Assembly: GCA_902619055.1 (NCBI GenBank)
Contig: CACNCW010000001.1
Coordinates: 1 to 64,000, forward strand
DNA: 64,000 nt
Direction: 5' to 3'
Origin: an uncultured Alphaproteobacteria bacterium
GTDB lineage: Bacteria > Pseudomonadota > Alphaproteobacteria > HIMB59 > GCA-002718135
Made by a program: the position numbers and the translations under genes. Within the stretch, counting starts at the first letter, position 1. Each line of letters starts with the position of its first letter. The notes below the pieces were generated by a model. The model was not told where the DNA came from, did not search any database, and was given only the letters and a program-made list of their open reading frames with translations. Positions 33,389 through 41,816 of the stretch are shown here, one piece after another.

Positions 33389-34456
33389 ATGGATAATAAT
33401 TTTCTTGTAATTGAAAATATTTCTAAATCCTTTGGAGATAACAAAGTTTTAGAAAATATTAATTTAAATATTTCAAAATCTGAATTTTTTGGCCTCTTAG
33501 GATCATCGGGTTCAGGCAAAACTACCTTACTAAGAATACTAGGTGGATTTGAGAAGCCAGATACAGGACGTGTAATACTCGACGGAACGGACATAACAAA
33601 TCTTGAACCTTTTGAAAGACCATTAAATTATATGTTTCAATCGTATGCTCTATTTCCTCACTTAAACGTATTTAATAATTTAGCTTTTGGAATAAAAGAA
33701 AATTTTACCCAAAAAGAAATTGAAATAAACGTAAGAAATATTGCCGAACTTCTATCTATTGAAAATTTATTAAATAGAAGAATTAAGCAATTATCAGGGG
33801 GAGAGCAACAACGAGTTGCCCTTGGAAGGTGCTTAATAAAAAAACCTAAGTTATTATTATTAGATGAGCCTCTTGCAGCACTAGATAAAAAACTAAGATC
33901 AAAAACACAATTAGAGTTAACAACACTCCAAAAGAAACTAAAAATTACATTTGTTTTCGTCACCCATGATCAGGAAGAAGCAATGTCCTTATCTGATAGA
34001 ATGGCAATAATGAAGAATGGTCTTATTTTGGAATGTTCTAGCCCTGAAGAGATTTATGAAAATCCTAAAAGTCTTTATGCTGCCAATTTTATAGGAATTG
34101 CAAATATTATTAAAATTTATAAAAAAGATGAAAGTTTTTATTCAGATGATTTGGGTATAAATTTCAAATTAAACAAAGAATTAAAAAAAATAAAAACTAA
34201 TATTTTACTAAGACCAGAGAAAATAAAAATACAATCAATAAATAATTTGAAAACAAGTTCATTTAATTCCTTTAGTGGAGAAATTTTAGAAAAATCATAT
34301 TTAGGAAGCTTTACTCGATATGAAATTAAAATTAATAATATGATAATTTCAGTTTTAGATCAGAATTTTAACTCCAACTCAAATTATAATTTCCCAAAAG
34401 GAGAAAAAGTCAATTGTAGTTGGGAAAGTGAATCTATTAAGATTTTAGAGGATTAA
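33389..34456 (+). CDS. potG: Polyamine ABC transporter ATPase (PotA/PotG type)
   Basis: 355-residue ATPase. The nucleotide-binding domain has Walker A GSSGSGKTT, Q-loop NYMFQSYALFPHLNVF, signature QLSGGEQQRVALGR and Walker B LLLLDEPLAALD, and the H-loop VTHDQEEAMSLSDR. The region after residue 240 is the TOBE domain (ILLRPEKIKIQ onward) seen in polyamine, maltose and iron transporter ATPases. It energises the two permeases that follow without gap. Its stop TAA is immediately followed by the TTG of the next gene. Confidence 0.93.
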   Translation: MDNNFLVIENISKSFGDNKVLENINLNISKSEFFGLLGSSGSGKTTLLRILGGFEKPDTGRVILDGTDITNLEPFERPLNYMFQSYALFPHLNVFNNLAFGIKENFTQKEIEINVRNIAELLSIENLLNRRIKQLSGGEQQRVALGRCLIKKPKLLLLDEPLAALDKKLRSKTQLELTTLQKKLKITFVFVTHDQEEAMSLSDRMAIMKNGLILECSSPEEIYENPKSLYAANFIGIANIIKIYKKDESFYSDDLGINFKLNKELKKIKTNILLRPEKIKIQSINNLKTSSFNSFSGEILEKSYLGSFTRYEIKINNMIISVLDQNFNSNSNYNFPKGEKVNCSWESESIKILED

Positions 34457-35344
34457 TTGAAAAATAAATTATTTGAAAAATATTTTGTTTTTAGTCCTTA
34501 TTTTTGGCTTGTTCTATTTTTTTTTATTCCATTAGCTATAATTTTTAAAATATCAATTTCGGTATCAGAATGGGGGATGCCTCCTTATCAAGATATTTTT
34601 CTTTTTGATAATGGATTTAAGATCAATACCACATTTGAAAACTATGTTTATATATTTAGTGATTATTACTACATTGGATCTTTTGTAAACTCTTTGATTC
34701 TAGCTCTAATATCTACTTTTTTTTGTTTACTTATTGGGTTCCCATTAGCCTTTTATATTGCGACTTCAAATATCAGATTAAGAAATATCCTATTAGTTTT
34801 AGTAGTTATTCCATTTTGGTCATCATTTTTATTAAGAGTATATGCATGGAAAATAATTTTACAGAATAATGGAATTTTAAATGTAATACTTCTAAACCTA
34901 GGCATAACATCAGAGCCACTTCAGTTATTATACAATCAATACGCTGTTATCATGGGAATTGTATACACTTATTTACCTTTGATGATTTTACCACTTTATG
35001 GATACTTAAATAAATTTGATTTAAATTTAATTGAAGCATCTAAAGATTTAGGACTAAATCGTATTAAAACTTTTTTTAAAGTTATACTTCCTTTGTCTGT
35101 TCCAGGAATTGTTGCTGGATCTTTATTAGTTTTTATACCTGTTGTTGGAGAATTTATTATACCTGAAATGTTAGGCGGTAGTGATAGATTGTATTATGGA
35201 AAAATATTATGGGAGGAATTCTTTGTTAATAGAAATTGGCCAGGTGCTAGTGCTTTAGCTTTTAGTGGAATTATTATTTTAGTTTTGCCAATTGTTATTT
35301 TTCAAATACTTTATTCTCGTTGGAGTCAAAAAAATGAAATCTAG
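34457..35344 (+). CDS. potH: Polyamine ABC transporter permease (PotB/PotH type)
   Basis: 295-residue inner-membrane permease. The first helix is in FSPYFWLVLFFFIPLAII, and the periplasmic loop contains TFENYVYIFSDYYYIGSFVNSL, as in PotB/PotH. The EAA coupling loop is LIEASKDLGLNRIKTFFKVILPL. A TTG start at 34457, directly after the ATPase stop, is the best choice: no ATG lies near the beginning of the homologous region. It overlaps the second permease by 11 bases. Confidence 0.92.
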   Translation: MKNKLFEKYFVFSPYFWLVLFFFIPLAIIFKISISVSEWGMPPYQDIFLFDNGFKINTTFENYVYIFSDYYYIGSFVNSLILALISTFFCLLIGFPLAFYIATSNIRLRNILLVLVVIPFWSSFLLRVYAWKIILQNNGILNVILLNLGITSEPLQLLYNQYAVIMGIVYTYLPLMILPLYGYLNKFDLNLIEASKDLGLNRIKTFFKVILPLSVPGIVAGSLLVFIPVVGEFIIPEMLGGSDRLYYGKILWEEFFVNRNWPGASALAFSGIIILVLPIVIFQILYSRWSQKNEI

Positions 35345-36128
35345 TTTAATTAAAAGTACAGTTATTTTTTTAGGTTTATTTTTTTTATATTTCCCAATTT
35401 TAGTTTTAATTTTTTACTCATTTAATGAAAATAAGAGAGTAATGGTTTGGAAAGGATTTTCTTTAAGATGGTACAATGAATTATTTAATAATGAACAAAT
35501 AATTGAGGCATTTATTATTAGTATTAAAATTGCAGCCTTGTCTGCAACTTTTGCTACAATTTTAGGAGTTATGATTGGATATTCACTTGTAAGAATAAGA
35601 AAAATTCCTTTTAAATCATTTTATATTTTTCTTTCTTCAACACCTTTGGTTTTACCAGAATTAATTTTAGGTCTATCAATGCTGCTTTTTTTTATAAGCT
35701 TAAATAATGTAATTGGATTTCCATCATCTAGAGGACAATTAACTATTTTTATATCGCACGTTACTTTTTGTATTGCATTTGTCGCAATTATTATTCAAGC
35801 AAGATTAACTGACTTTAACAAAAATATTGAGGAAGCTGCGATGGATCTAGGCTATAATTATACCAAGGTACTATATAAAATAACTTTACCAATAATTTTA
35901 CCTTCTATTATTGCTGGTTGGTTATTAGCGTTTACAATTTCTTTAGATGATCTAGTTGTTGCGAGTTTTACTACTGGGCCTGGAGCTAACACATTGCCAA
36001 TTGTAGTTTTTTCTAAAGTTAGATTAGGGTTGAGTCCTGAAGTAAACGCATTATCAGCAATTTTAATGTTTGCTTTAATAATAATTGGTTTATTTTATTT
36101 TTATTTTAATAAAAAATTTAAACATTAA
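35334..36128 (+). CDS. potI: Polyamine ABC transporter permease (PotC/PotI type)
   Basis: 264-residue inner-membrane permease of the PotC/PotI type with ILVLIFYSFNENKRVMVWKG at the end of the first helix and FSLRWYNELFNNEQIIEAF after it. The coupling loop is IEEAAMDLGYNYTKVLYKITLP and the last segment has FTISLDDLVVASFTTGPGA, a block typical of PotC. The ATG at 35334 is preferred over one 14 codons upstream because the extra residues lie inside the previous gene. Its 3' end overlaps the convergent glutamine-synthetase-like gene by 11 bases. Confidence 0.93.
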   Translation: MKSSLIKSTVIFLGLFFLYFPILVLIFYSFNENKRVMVWKGFSLRWYNELFNNEQIIEAFIISIKIAALSATFATILGVMIGYSLVRIRKIPFKSFYIFLSSTPLVLPELILGLSMLLFFISLNNVIGFPSSRGQLTIFISHVTFCIAFVAIIIQARLTDFNKNIEEAAMDLGYNYTKVLYKITLPIILPSIIAGWLLAFTISLDDLVVASFTTGPGANTLPIVVFSKVRLGLSPEVNALSAILMFALIIIGLFYFYFNKKFKH

Positions 36129-37485
36129 GTAATAAATATTCTCGCTCCCAAGAACTTATTACTGATAAATAAGCTTGATACTCAACTCTTCTTATTGCAG
36201 CAATCGACCTTACAAATTTTTCATTAAATATGGATTTTATATCTTCATCATTTTCAAAGAGAGTTAACGATTCATCCATATTTTTAGGAAGATTAGAATT
36301 TTTATCTTTAAATGCACTATCTTTAGTTTCTGGATTTGGTTTTAAATTGTTTTTCATTCCTAAATATCCTGAAGCTAAATTAGCTGCAAAAACTAGATAT
36401 GGATTTGTATCAGATCCTGGAATTCTATTTTCAATACGTATATTCCTTTCCTCAATTGATGGAATTCTAAAACCACAACTTCTATTACCTATACCCCATT
36501 TAACATTTTTAGGAGCACCCCAAGTTGCAAACAATCTTCTAAATGAATTTATATTTGGAGCGTATATTGGCATTAATAACGGAGTATATTTTTCCAAACC
36601 ACCTAAATAGTTTTTCATTTTTTTTGAAATTTTAGTTGATTGATTAAAAAAAATATTTTTATTTTTTTCATTATATATTGATTGATGTATGTGCATTGCA
36701 CTACCAGGTTGGTTCTCCATAGGTTTTGCCATAAATGTTGCATGAAGTTTATGTTTCAAAGCTGACTGTCTTAGAGTTCGTTTAAATAAAAATACCTGGT
36801 CTGCTAGATCTAAAGGATCACCATGTTGAAAATTAATTTCCATCTGAGCTGAACCAGATTCATGATTAATAGTATCAATTTCAATATTTTGTGCTTCACA
36901 ATAATTATATACATCTTCAAAAAGATGATCAAATTCGTTAACAGCATCTATACCTAAGGCTTGCTTACCTGTTTCTTGTCTACCTGATTGACCCACTGGC
37001 ACTTCAAGGGGGTAGTCTGAGTCAGCATTAGGTTTCACTAAATAAAATTCTAACTCTGGTGAAACAATTGGAGTTAATTTATCTTTTTTATAAAGTTTAA
37101 GAATATTTTTTAGAGCATTCCTGCTAGAATTTATAACATCATCTCCGTTAAGATTTATTGCATCACAAATAATTTGTGCAGTAGGGTCGTCGTACCATGG
37201 CACTACTCTCATTGTATCAAAATCTGGTTTTAAAATTACATCAATGTCAGTTGGATTGTAAACACTTCTTGGTAAAGCACCGGCAGAGTCTTCAGTTGCA
37301 TAATCTCCTGATATGGTTTGAATAAAAGTTGACTGAGGTAATCTGTGACTTTCATCTTCAAGTCCTTTTAAAAATTTATTAGTTGGTAAAATTTTTCCTC
37401 TTGCTATACCTCCAAGATCTGGAACTAAACATTCAACTTCTGTAATAGAGTTTTCATGAAACCAATTTTGAAATTTTTCAATCAT
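36118..37485 (-). CDS. puuA: Gamma-glutamylpolyamine synthetase (PuuA-like, glutamine synthetase family)
   Basis: 455-residue glutamine-synthetase-fold ligase that joins glutamate to an amine with ATP. The N-terminal beta-grasp part contains ITEVECLVPDLGGIARGK, and the catalytic domain has SPELEFYLVKP, INHESGSAQMEINF, KPMENQPGSAMHIHQSI, and RRLFATWGAPKNVKWGIGNR. NHESG and the lack of the adenylylation-site tyrosine region of GlnA fit PuuA rather than glutamine synthetase. It is flanked by polyamine transport genes and by a PuuB-like oxidase, from which it diverges across 50 bases, so putrescine is the likely amine. Confidence 0.85.
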   Translation of the reverse strand: MIEKFQNWFHENSITEVECLVPDLGGIARGKILPTNKFLKGLEDESHRLPQSTFIQTISGDYATEDSAGALPRSVYNPTDIDVILKPDFDTMRVVPWYDDPTAQIICDAINLNGDDVINSSRNALKNILKLYKKDKLTPIVSPELEFYLVKPNADSDYPLEVPVGQSGRQETGKQALGIDAVNEFDHLFEDVYNYCEAQNIEIDTINHESGSAQMEINFQHGDPLDLADQVFLFKRTLRQSALKHKLHATFMAKPMENQPGSAMHIHQSIYNEKNKNIFFNQSTKISKKMKNYLGGLEKYTPLLMPIYAPNINSFRRLFATWGAPKNVKWGIGNRSCGFRIPSIEERNIRIENRIPGSDTNPYLVFAANLASGYLGMKNNLKPNPETKDSAFKDKNSNLPKNMDESLTLFENDEDIKSIFNEKFVRSIAAIRRVEYQAYLSVISSWEREYLLLNV

Positions 37486-37535
37486 ATTGAGACTGTTTGT
37501 TTACTAATTATTATTAAACCATTAAAGATAAGTTA

Positions 37536-38858
37536 ATGTTTACTACAAAAAAAAGGACCTTTAATCAACATGATAATGAAAAAGAGAGTTTTTATAAATT
37601 TTCAGCACCTAATTTTTCTAATCAAAGTAAATTAAATGAGAATATTTCAACTGATGTATGTATTATTGGAGGTGGTTTAACAGGTATTTCTTCAGCATTA
37701 AATTTATCTAATCAAGGTTTATCAATAATGATTTTGGAAGCAAATAAAGTTGGATCTGGTGCTTCTGGTAGGAATGGTGGTCAACTAGGAATTGGAATGA
37801 GAAAAGATCAATTCTACTTAGAAAAAAAATTTGGTATTGAAAAAGCAAAATTTTTTTGGAAAGTTGGATTAGATGCTGTTTCAAATGTAGTTAATTTAAT
37901 TGAAAAATACAAAATTGACTGTGCGCTTAGACAAGGTGTTCTTCATGTAGGCAACACAAAAAAAGATTATAAATATTTTCAAGATGAAATTGAGCATATG
38001 CAGAAGAATTATAATTATAATAATTATGAATACTTTGACCACAATTCAATAAGAGATGAAGTTAATAGTGACAGATATTTTTCTGGAATGCTTTTAAAGG
38101 ATTCTTATCATTTAAACCCATTAAAACTGACATATGGTTTAGCAGAACAGTGTTTAGCAAATGGTATAAATATATATGAAAATTCTCCGGCTGATAAAAT
38201 TCTTGATAATCAAAAAGAAGTTATAATTCACTCTGGAAAAAATATTATTAAAGCAAAGAAAGTAATTATTGGTTGCAATGGTTATCTTGACAATCTTTTA
38301 GGATCAAAGAGAAATTATTTTATGCCTATAAATAATTATATTATTGCAACAGAACCTCTCGGAAAAGATCTGGCAAGTAAATTAATCAAAAGAAATTGTG
38401 GCGTAATAGATTCTAGATTTATGATTGATTATTATAGATTTTCAGAAGACTACAGACTTCTTTTTGGAGGACCTGAAACAATTACATCTCATTTTGTAAA
38501 AGATGCAAAGAGTTTTGTCTCTAAACGAATGTATAAAGTTTTTCCTGAATTAAAAAAATTTAAAATTGAATTTTCTTGGGGAGGTACCTTGGCAATATCG
38601 ATCAATAGATTGCCTATTTTTGGAACTATAATGAATCAAAAGTTATATTATGCGCATGCTTACTCTGGGCATGGGTTAGCTATGAGTATTATGGGAGGAA
38701 AAATGGTAGCTGAAAAAATTTTAAATAAATCAAATAATTTTGATATGTTTGAGCAAATTAATCATTTTAAAATTCCAGGTGGCAACATGTTTAGAAGACC
38801 ATTGTATTCTTCAGCCATTATATATTATAGGTTAATGGATTATTTAAATAGATTGTAA
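37536..38858 (+). CDS. puuB: FAD-dependent amine oxidase, gamma-glutamylputrescine oxidase (PuuB-like)
   Basis: 440-residue DAO-family flavoprotein. The FAD motif is VCIIGGGLTGISSALNLSNQ, then EANKVGSGASGRNGGQLG, which is the flavin-contact block of PuuB and related enzymes. The C-terminal part contains FSWGGTLAISINRLPIFG and YAHAYSGHGLAMSIMGGKM. PuuB oxidises gamma-glutamylputrescine to the aldehyde with release of ammonia and H2O2. Its divergent partner is puuA. No PuuC or PuuD is adjacent, so the later steps rely on other genes, perhaps one of the aldehyde dehydrogenases near the left end. Confidence 0.85.
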   Translation: MFTTKKRTFNQHDNEKESFYKFSAPNFSNQSKLNENISTDVCIIGGGLTGISSALNLSNQGLSIMILEANKVGSGASGRNGGQLGIGMRKDQFYLEKKFGIEKAKFFWKVGLDAVSNVVNLIEKYKIDCALRQGVLHVGNTKKDYKYFQDEIEHMQKNYNYNNYEYFDHNSIRDEVNSDRYFSGMLLKDSYHLNPLKLTYGLAEQCLANGINIYENSPADKILDNQKEVIIHSGKNIIKAKKVIIGCNGYLDNLLGSKRNYFMPINNYIIATEPLGKDLASKLIKRNCGVIDSRFMIDYYRFSEDYRLLFGGPETITSHFVKDAKSFVSKRMYKVFPELKKFKIEFSWGGTLAISINRLPIFGTIMNQKLYYAHAYSGHGLAMSIMGGKMVAEKILNKSNNFDMFEQINHFKIPGGNMFRRPLYSSAIIYYRLMDYLNRL

Positions 38859-39776
38859 TTACTTAATTGCTCTTCTTAATCTGTCATTTATAGTTTTGCC
38901 AAGCCCTTTATCAGGTATTTTTACTACAGCAATTTTTTTGCATCTACTTTGATCTAATTTATGAAGATAATGATAAAAATTTTTTGCTGCTTCATTTAAA
39001 TTTTTTTTATTACTCAAATTTAAATTAATTATTTTAGACTTTAATTTATTATTGCCAAAATTTAATAAACCTTCATTTTTTAGTATTCTCTTAGCATTCA
39101 TTCTTATTGGCTTTAAAGTTGAGTAATGTTTTTTTAAATTACCAGGAGAAATAGATGATTTCTTTTTAATTTTTACTTTTGCATATTTATTTAGCTCTTC
39201 AACAGTTATGCTGCCATATCTTAATACTTCAATTTCATTATTGGTATCAATTCTAACAACTGTGGACTCTAGTCCATGAGAAGACTGTTTATCTTTTAAA
39301 ACAAATATTTTTTTTACTAGAATAGGATCGATATCCATAATATTGGTTACGGAAGTTCTTTCTGACAGATTAGCACTAGGGGCTGCAATAGGTAGTTCAA
39401 ATAAAGTAATTAATTTTTTAGCCAACTTATTACCTGGAATTCTGCAGCCAACTAAAGTTGAGTTGTTAGAGACTAATTTTGATATTTTAGAATTTTTCTT
39501 TTTTTTTAATATTATTGTCAAAGGACCAGGCCAGAATTTTGAACCTAATTTTTTTTCAAATTTATTTAAAATAAAATATTTTTCTATTTGTTTAATACTT
39601 TTAAAGTGACAGATAATTGGATTACTTCGTGGTCTTTTTTTTACTTTAAAAATAGATTTTACAGCCTCATCATTTGTTGCATCTGCTCCAAGACCAAATA
39701 CTGTTTCTGTGGGAAATATTACAAGTTCTCCACTGCTTAATAAATTTTTTGCAATATCTAACTTATTTTTTTTCAT
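38859..39776 (-). CDS. tsaC: L-threonylcarbamoyladenylate synthase
   Basis: 305-residue Sua5/YwlC-type enzyme that makes threonylcarbamoyl-AMP for the t6A37 modification of ANN-decoding tRNAs. The YrdC core (about 1-200) has VIFPTETVFGLGADATN, KKRPRSNPIICHF, WPGPLTIIL and IAAPSANLSERTSVT, and GLESTVVRI. The C-terminal extension with SPGNLKKHYSTLKP identifies the longer Sua5 form. It is convergent and adjacent to puuB and divergent from the ParA-like gene. Confidence 0.93.
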   Translation of the reverse strand: MKKNKLDIAKNLLSSGELVIFPTETVFGLGADATNDEAVKSIFKVKKRPRSNPIICHFKSIKQIEKYFILNKFEKKLGSKFWPGPLTIILKKKKNSKISKLVSNNSTLVGCRIPGNKLAKKLITLFELPIAAPSANLSERTSVTNIMDIDPILVKKIFVLKDKQSSHGLESTVVRIDTNNEIEVLRYGSITVEELNKYAKVKIKKKSSISPGNLKKHYSTLKPIRMNAKRILKNEGLLNFGNNKLKSKIINLNLSNKKNLNEAAKNFYHYLHKLDQSRCKKIAVVKIPDKGLGKTINDRLRRAIK

Positions 39777-39833
39777 ATTTTTTTATAAAATGTTTCCATC
39801 TATCTTTAAAATAGTTATTATCAATACTTGTAT

Positions 39834-40466
39834 ATGGGAAAAGTTATAGCATTTTCGAATCAAAAAGGTGGTTCAGGTAAATCGACTCTTTCAGCAAATT
39901 TATCAGTTTTGTGGAGCAATAGTGGTTACAAAGTAGCTGTTATAGATGCTGATGCACAAAAAAGTCTATCATATTGGCTTGAAGCAAGAAAATCTTATTA
40001 TGGTGAAGATGATATTGGAATAACTCAATTAAATTTTGATATAAGGAATTTAATAGACGAAATTAAAGCCATAAAAAGAAAGTACGACTTTATAATAATT
40101 GATAGCCCTCCATCTATAACTTTTGAAACAATGCAGGTTGTAAAAGCTTCTGATAGGGTATTTGTTCCAGTACAACCAAGTCCAGTAGACTTAATGGCTA
40201 CACTTCCTTTTTTAAAAATTGCAAAACAAGAAAGAAAAAATCCAATAATTATTCTTAATAGAGTGATGCCGAGAGCAAAATTAACTGACGCAATGATTTT
40301 GCGTTTAAGATATGCTGGTGCTAAAATTGCTCGCTCCCGACTGTCTAGCAAAGTATTATTTGCAGAAACATTCTCAGTTGGAAGGGGTGTAGTAGATATA
40401 AGTGTTACATCAGATGCTTCAAAAGAAATAATTAATGTTGGAAACGAAATTTTAAGAAATTTCTAA
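39834..40466 (+). CDS. ParA/MinD-family ATPase, without a ParB partner
   Basis: 210-residue deviant Walker A ATPase. Walker A is FSNQKGGSGKST, switch I DADAQKSLSYW, and Walker B-like IIDSPPS. It is short for chromosomal ParA and lacks an N-terminal HTH; no parB or parS site is seen nearby. Such orphan ParA proteins position cell-surface or intracellular cargo, or belong to old plasmid-type systems. The ATG at 39834 is preferred to the TTG at 39828. It lies 4 bases before glmU in the same direction. Confidence 0.85.
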   Translation: MGKVIAFSNQKGGSGKSTLSANLSVLWSNSGYKVAVIDADAQKSLSYWLEARKSYYGEDDIGITQLNFDIRNLIDEIKAIKRKYDFIIIDSPPSITFETMQVVKASDRVFVPVQPSPVDLMATLPFLKIAKQERKNPIIILNRVMPRAKLTDAMILRLRYAGAKIARSRLSSKVLFAETFSVGRGVVDISVTSDASKEIINVGNEILRNF

Positions 40467-40470
40467 CTTA

Positions 40471-41769
40471 ATGTCTGATATTACAACTGTTATACTTGCT
40501 GCAGGCAATAGTACGAGATTTAAAGCAAGTAAATCAAAGCTTCTTTATCCATTATGCGGGTTACCAATTGTTTCACATATTTTTAATATTGCAAAAAAAA
40601 TATCTGGTAAAAATATATTAGTTGTATCTAATGAAAAAAATAAAGAAGAATTAAAGTTAATATTAAATACCTCAAAGTTAGTTGTTCAAAAAAAACAAAA
40701 AGGAACCGCTGATGCAATTGAGCAAGTTAAAAAATATGTTAAATCAAAAAATATTTTAATTTTATTTGGTGATACACCTTTAGTTGAAATTAAAGATATA
40801 AGAAAACTAGTAAGTAAATTTAAAAAAAGTAAAGCGAAAGCTTCATTAATTGCATTTAATACTTCAGAGCCACATGGTTATGGTAGATTATTATTAAATA
40901 ACAACTACGTTGAAGAAATAATTGAGCAAATAAATTTAAAACCTGAACAAAAAAAAATCAATTTATGTAATTCTGGTATTTTGATAGCAAATACTAAATT
41001 ATTATTTGATAATTTAAAAAATATTAAAGAAAATAAAATTAAAAAAGAAAGATATCTTCCTGATATATGCAAAATTTTTTCAAAAAAAAATATTCCTATC
41101 AATTATATTGAGTGCAACAAAGAAACGATGTTGGGCATAAATACATTGGAAGATTTTAATGTTGTACAAAATATCTTACAAAAAAAATACGTAAAAAATT
41201 TTATTAAAAATGGAGTTAATTTTTTAAAACCCAATACTTGTTATTTAAGCTATGACACCAAAATTGAACCTACTGTTACAATTGAAAGCAATGTTACAAT
41301 AAAGAAAAAAACAATTATAAAAAAAGGTTCAATAATTAAAAGTAATTCATACTTAGAAGAGGTTACAATAGATGAAAATTCACATATAGGTCCAAATGCT
41401 AGATTAAGACCAAAAACAAAAATTGGAAAAAAATCAAAAATTGGTAACTTTGTTGAAATTAAAAATTCTAAAATTGGAAATAATGTTTCTATTGCACATC
41501 TTTCATATGTTGGAGATTCAGAAATAGGAAATAATGTGAATATAGGTGCTGGCACAATAACTTGTAACTATGATGGAAAGAAAAAACACAAAACGATAAT
41601 AAAAGATAATGTATTTATAGGTTCAAACACATCACTCATTGCTCCAGTTGTAATTGAGTCTAAATCTAGAATTGGCGCAGGTAGTGTTATCACTGAAAAT
41701 ATTCCCAAAAATTCACTTGCTATTGAAAGATCAGCCTTAAAAATTCTAAGAAATAAAAGATCTAAATAA
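40471..41769 (+). CDS. glmU: Bifunctional UDP-N-acetylglucosamine pyrophosphorylase / glucosamine-1-phosphate acetyltransferase
   Basis: 432-residue enzyme making UDP-GlcNAc for peptidoglycan and LPS. The N-terminal uridylyltransferase domain (about 1-220) starts with VILAAGNSTRFKASKSK and includes LFGDTPLVE and FNTSEPHGYGR. The C-terminal left-handed beta-helix (about 240-420) shows hexapeptide repeats such as IGPNARLRPKTKIG, and the acetyltransferase active region NFVEIKNSKIG, HLSYVGDSEIG and GAGTITCNYDGKKKH. It is slightly shorter than the E. coli protein, mostly at the C-terminus. Both activities are expected. Confidence 0.95.
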   Translation: MSDITTVILAAGNSTRFKASKSKLLYPLCGLPIVSHIFNIAKKISGKNILVVSNEKNKEELKLILNTSKLVVQKKQKGTADAIEQVKKYVKSKNILILFGDTPLVEIKDIRKLVSKFKKSKAKASLIAFNTSEPHGYGRLLLNNNYVEEIIEQINLKPEQKKINLCNSGILIANTKLLFDNLKNIKENKIKKERYLPDICKIFSKKNIPINYIECNKETMLGINTLEDFNVVQNILQKKYVKNFIKNGVNFLKPNTCYLSYDTKIEPTVTIESNVTIKKKTIIKKGSIIKSNSYLEEVTIDENSHIGPNARLRPKTKIGKKSKIGNFVEIKNSKIGNNVSIAHLSYVGDSEIGNNVNIGAGTITCNYDGKKKHKTIIKDNVFIGSNTSLIAPVVIESKSRIGAGSVITENIPKNSLAIERSALKILRNKRSK

Positions 41770-41816
41770 TAACCCTTGTTTCAAGATATATTAGGGTTTA
41801 TGAGCCTTTTCAAATT

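Noticed and set aside
36118..37485. Calling the glutamine-synthetase-fold protein glnA
   Set aside because: Neighbouring polyamine genes and the NHESG-type motif fit PuuA, and the adenylylation region of GlnA is not seen.
41250..41555. Antisense frame within the beta-helix part of glmU
   Set aside because: Low-complexity shadow of the hexapeptide repeats, with no independent support.
41770..41816. AACCCT/AGGGTT inverted repeat before the DAHP synthase gene, considered as an attenuator
   Set aside because: Only six pairs with a 16-base loop, no U-tract and no leader peptide rich in aromatic residues.
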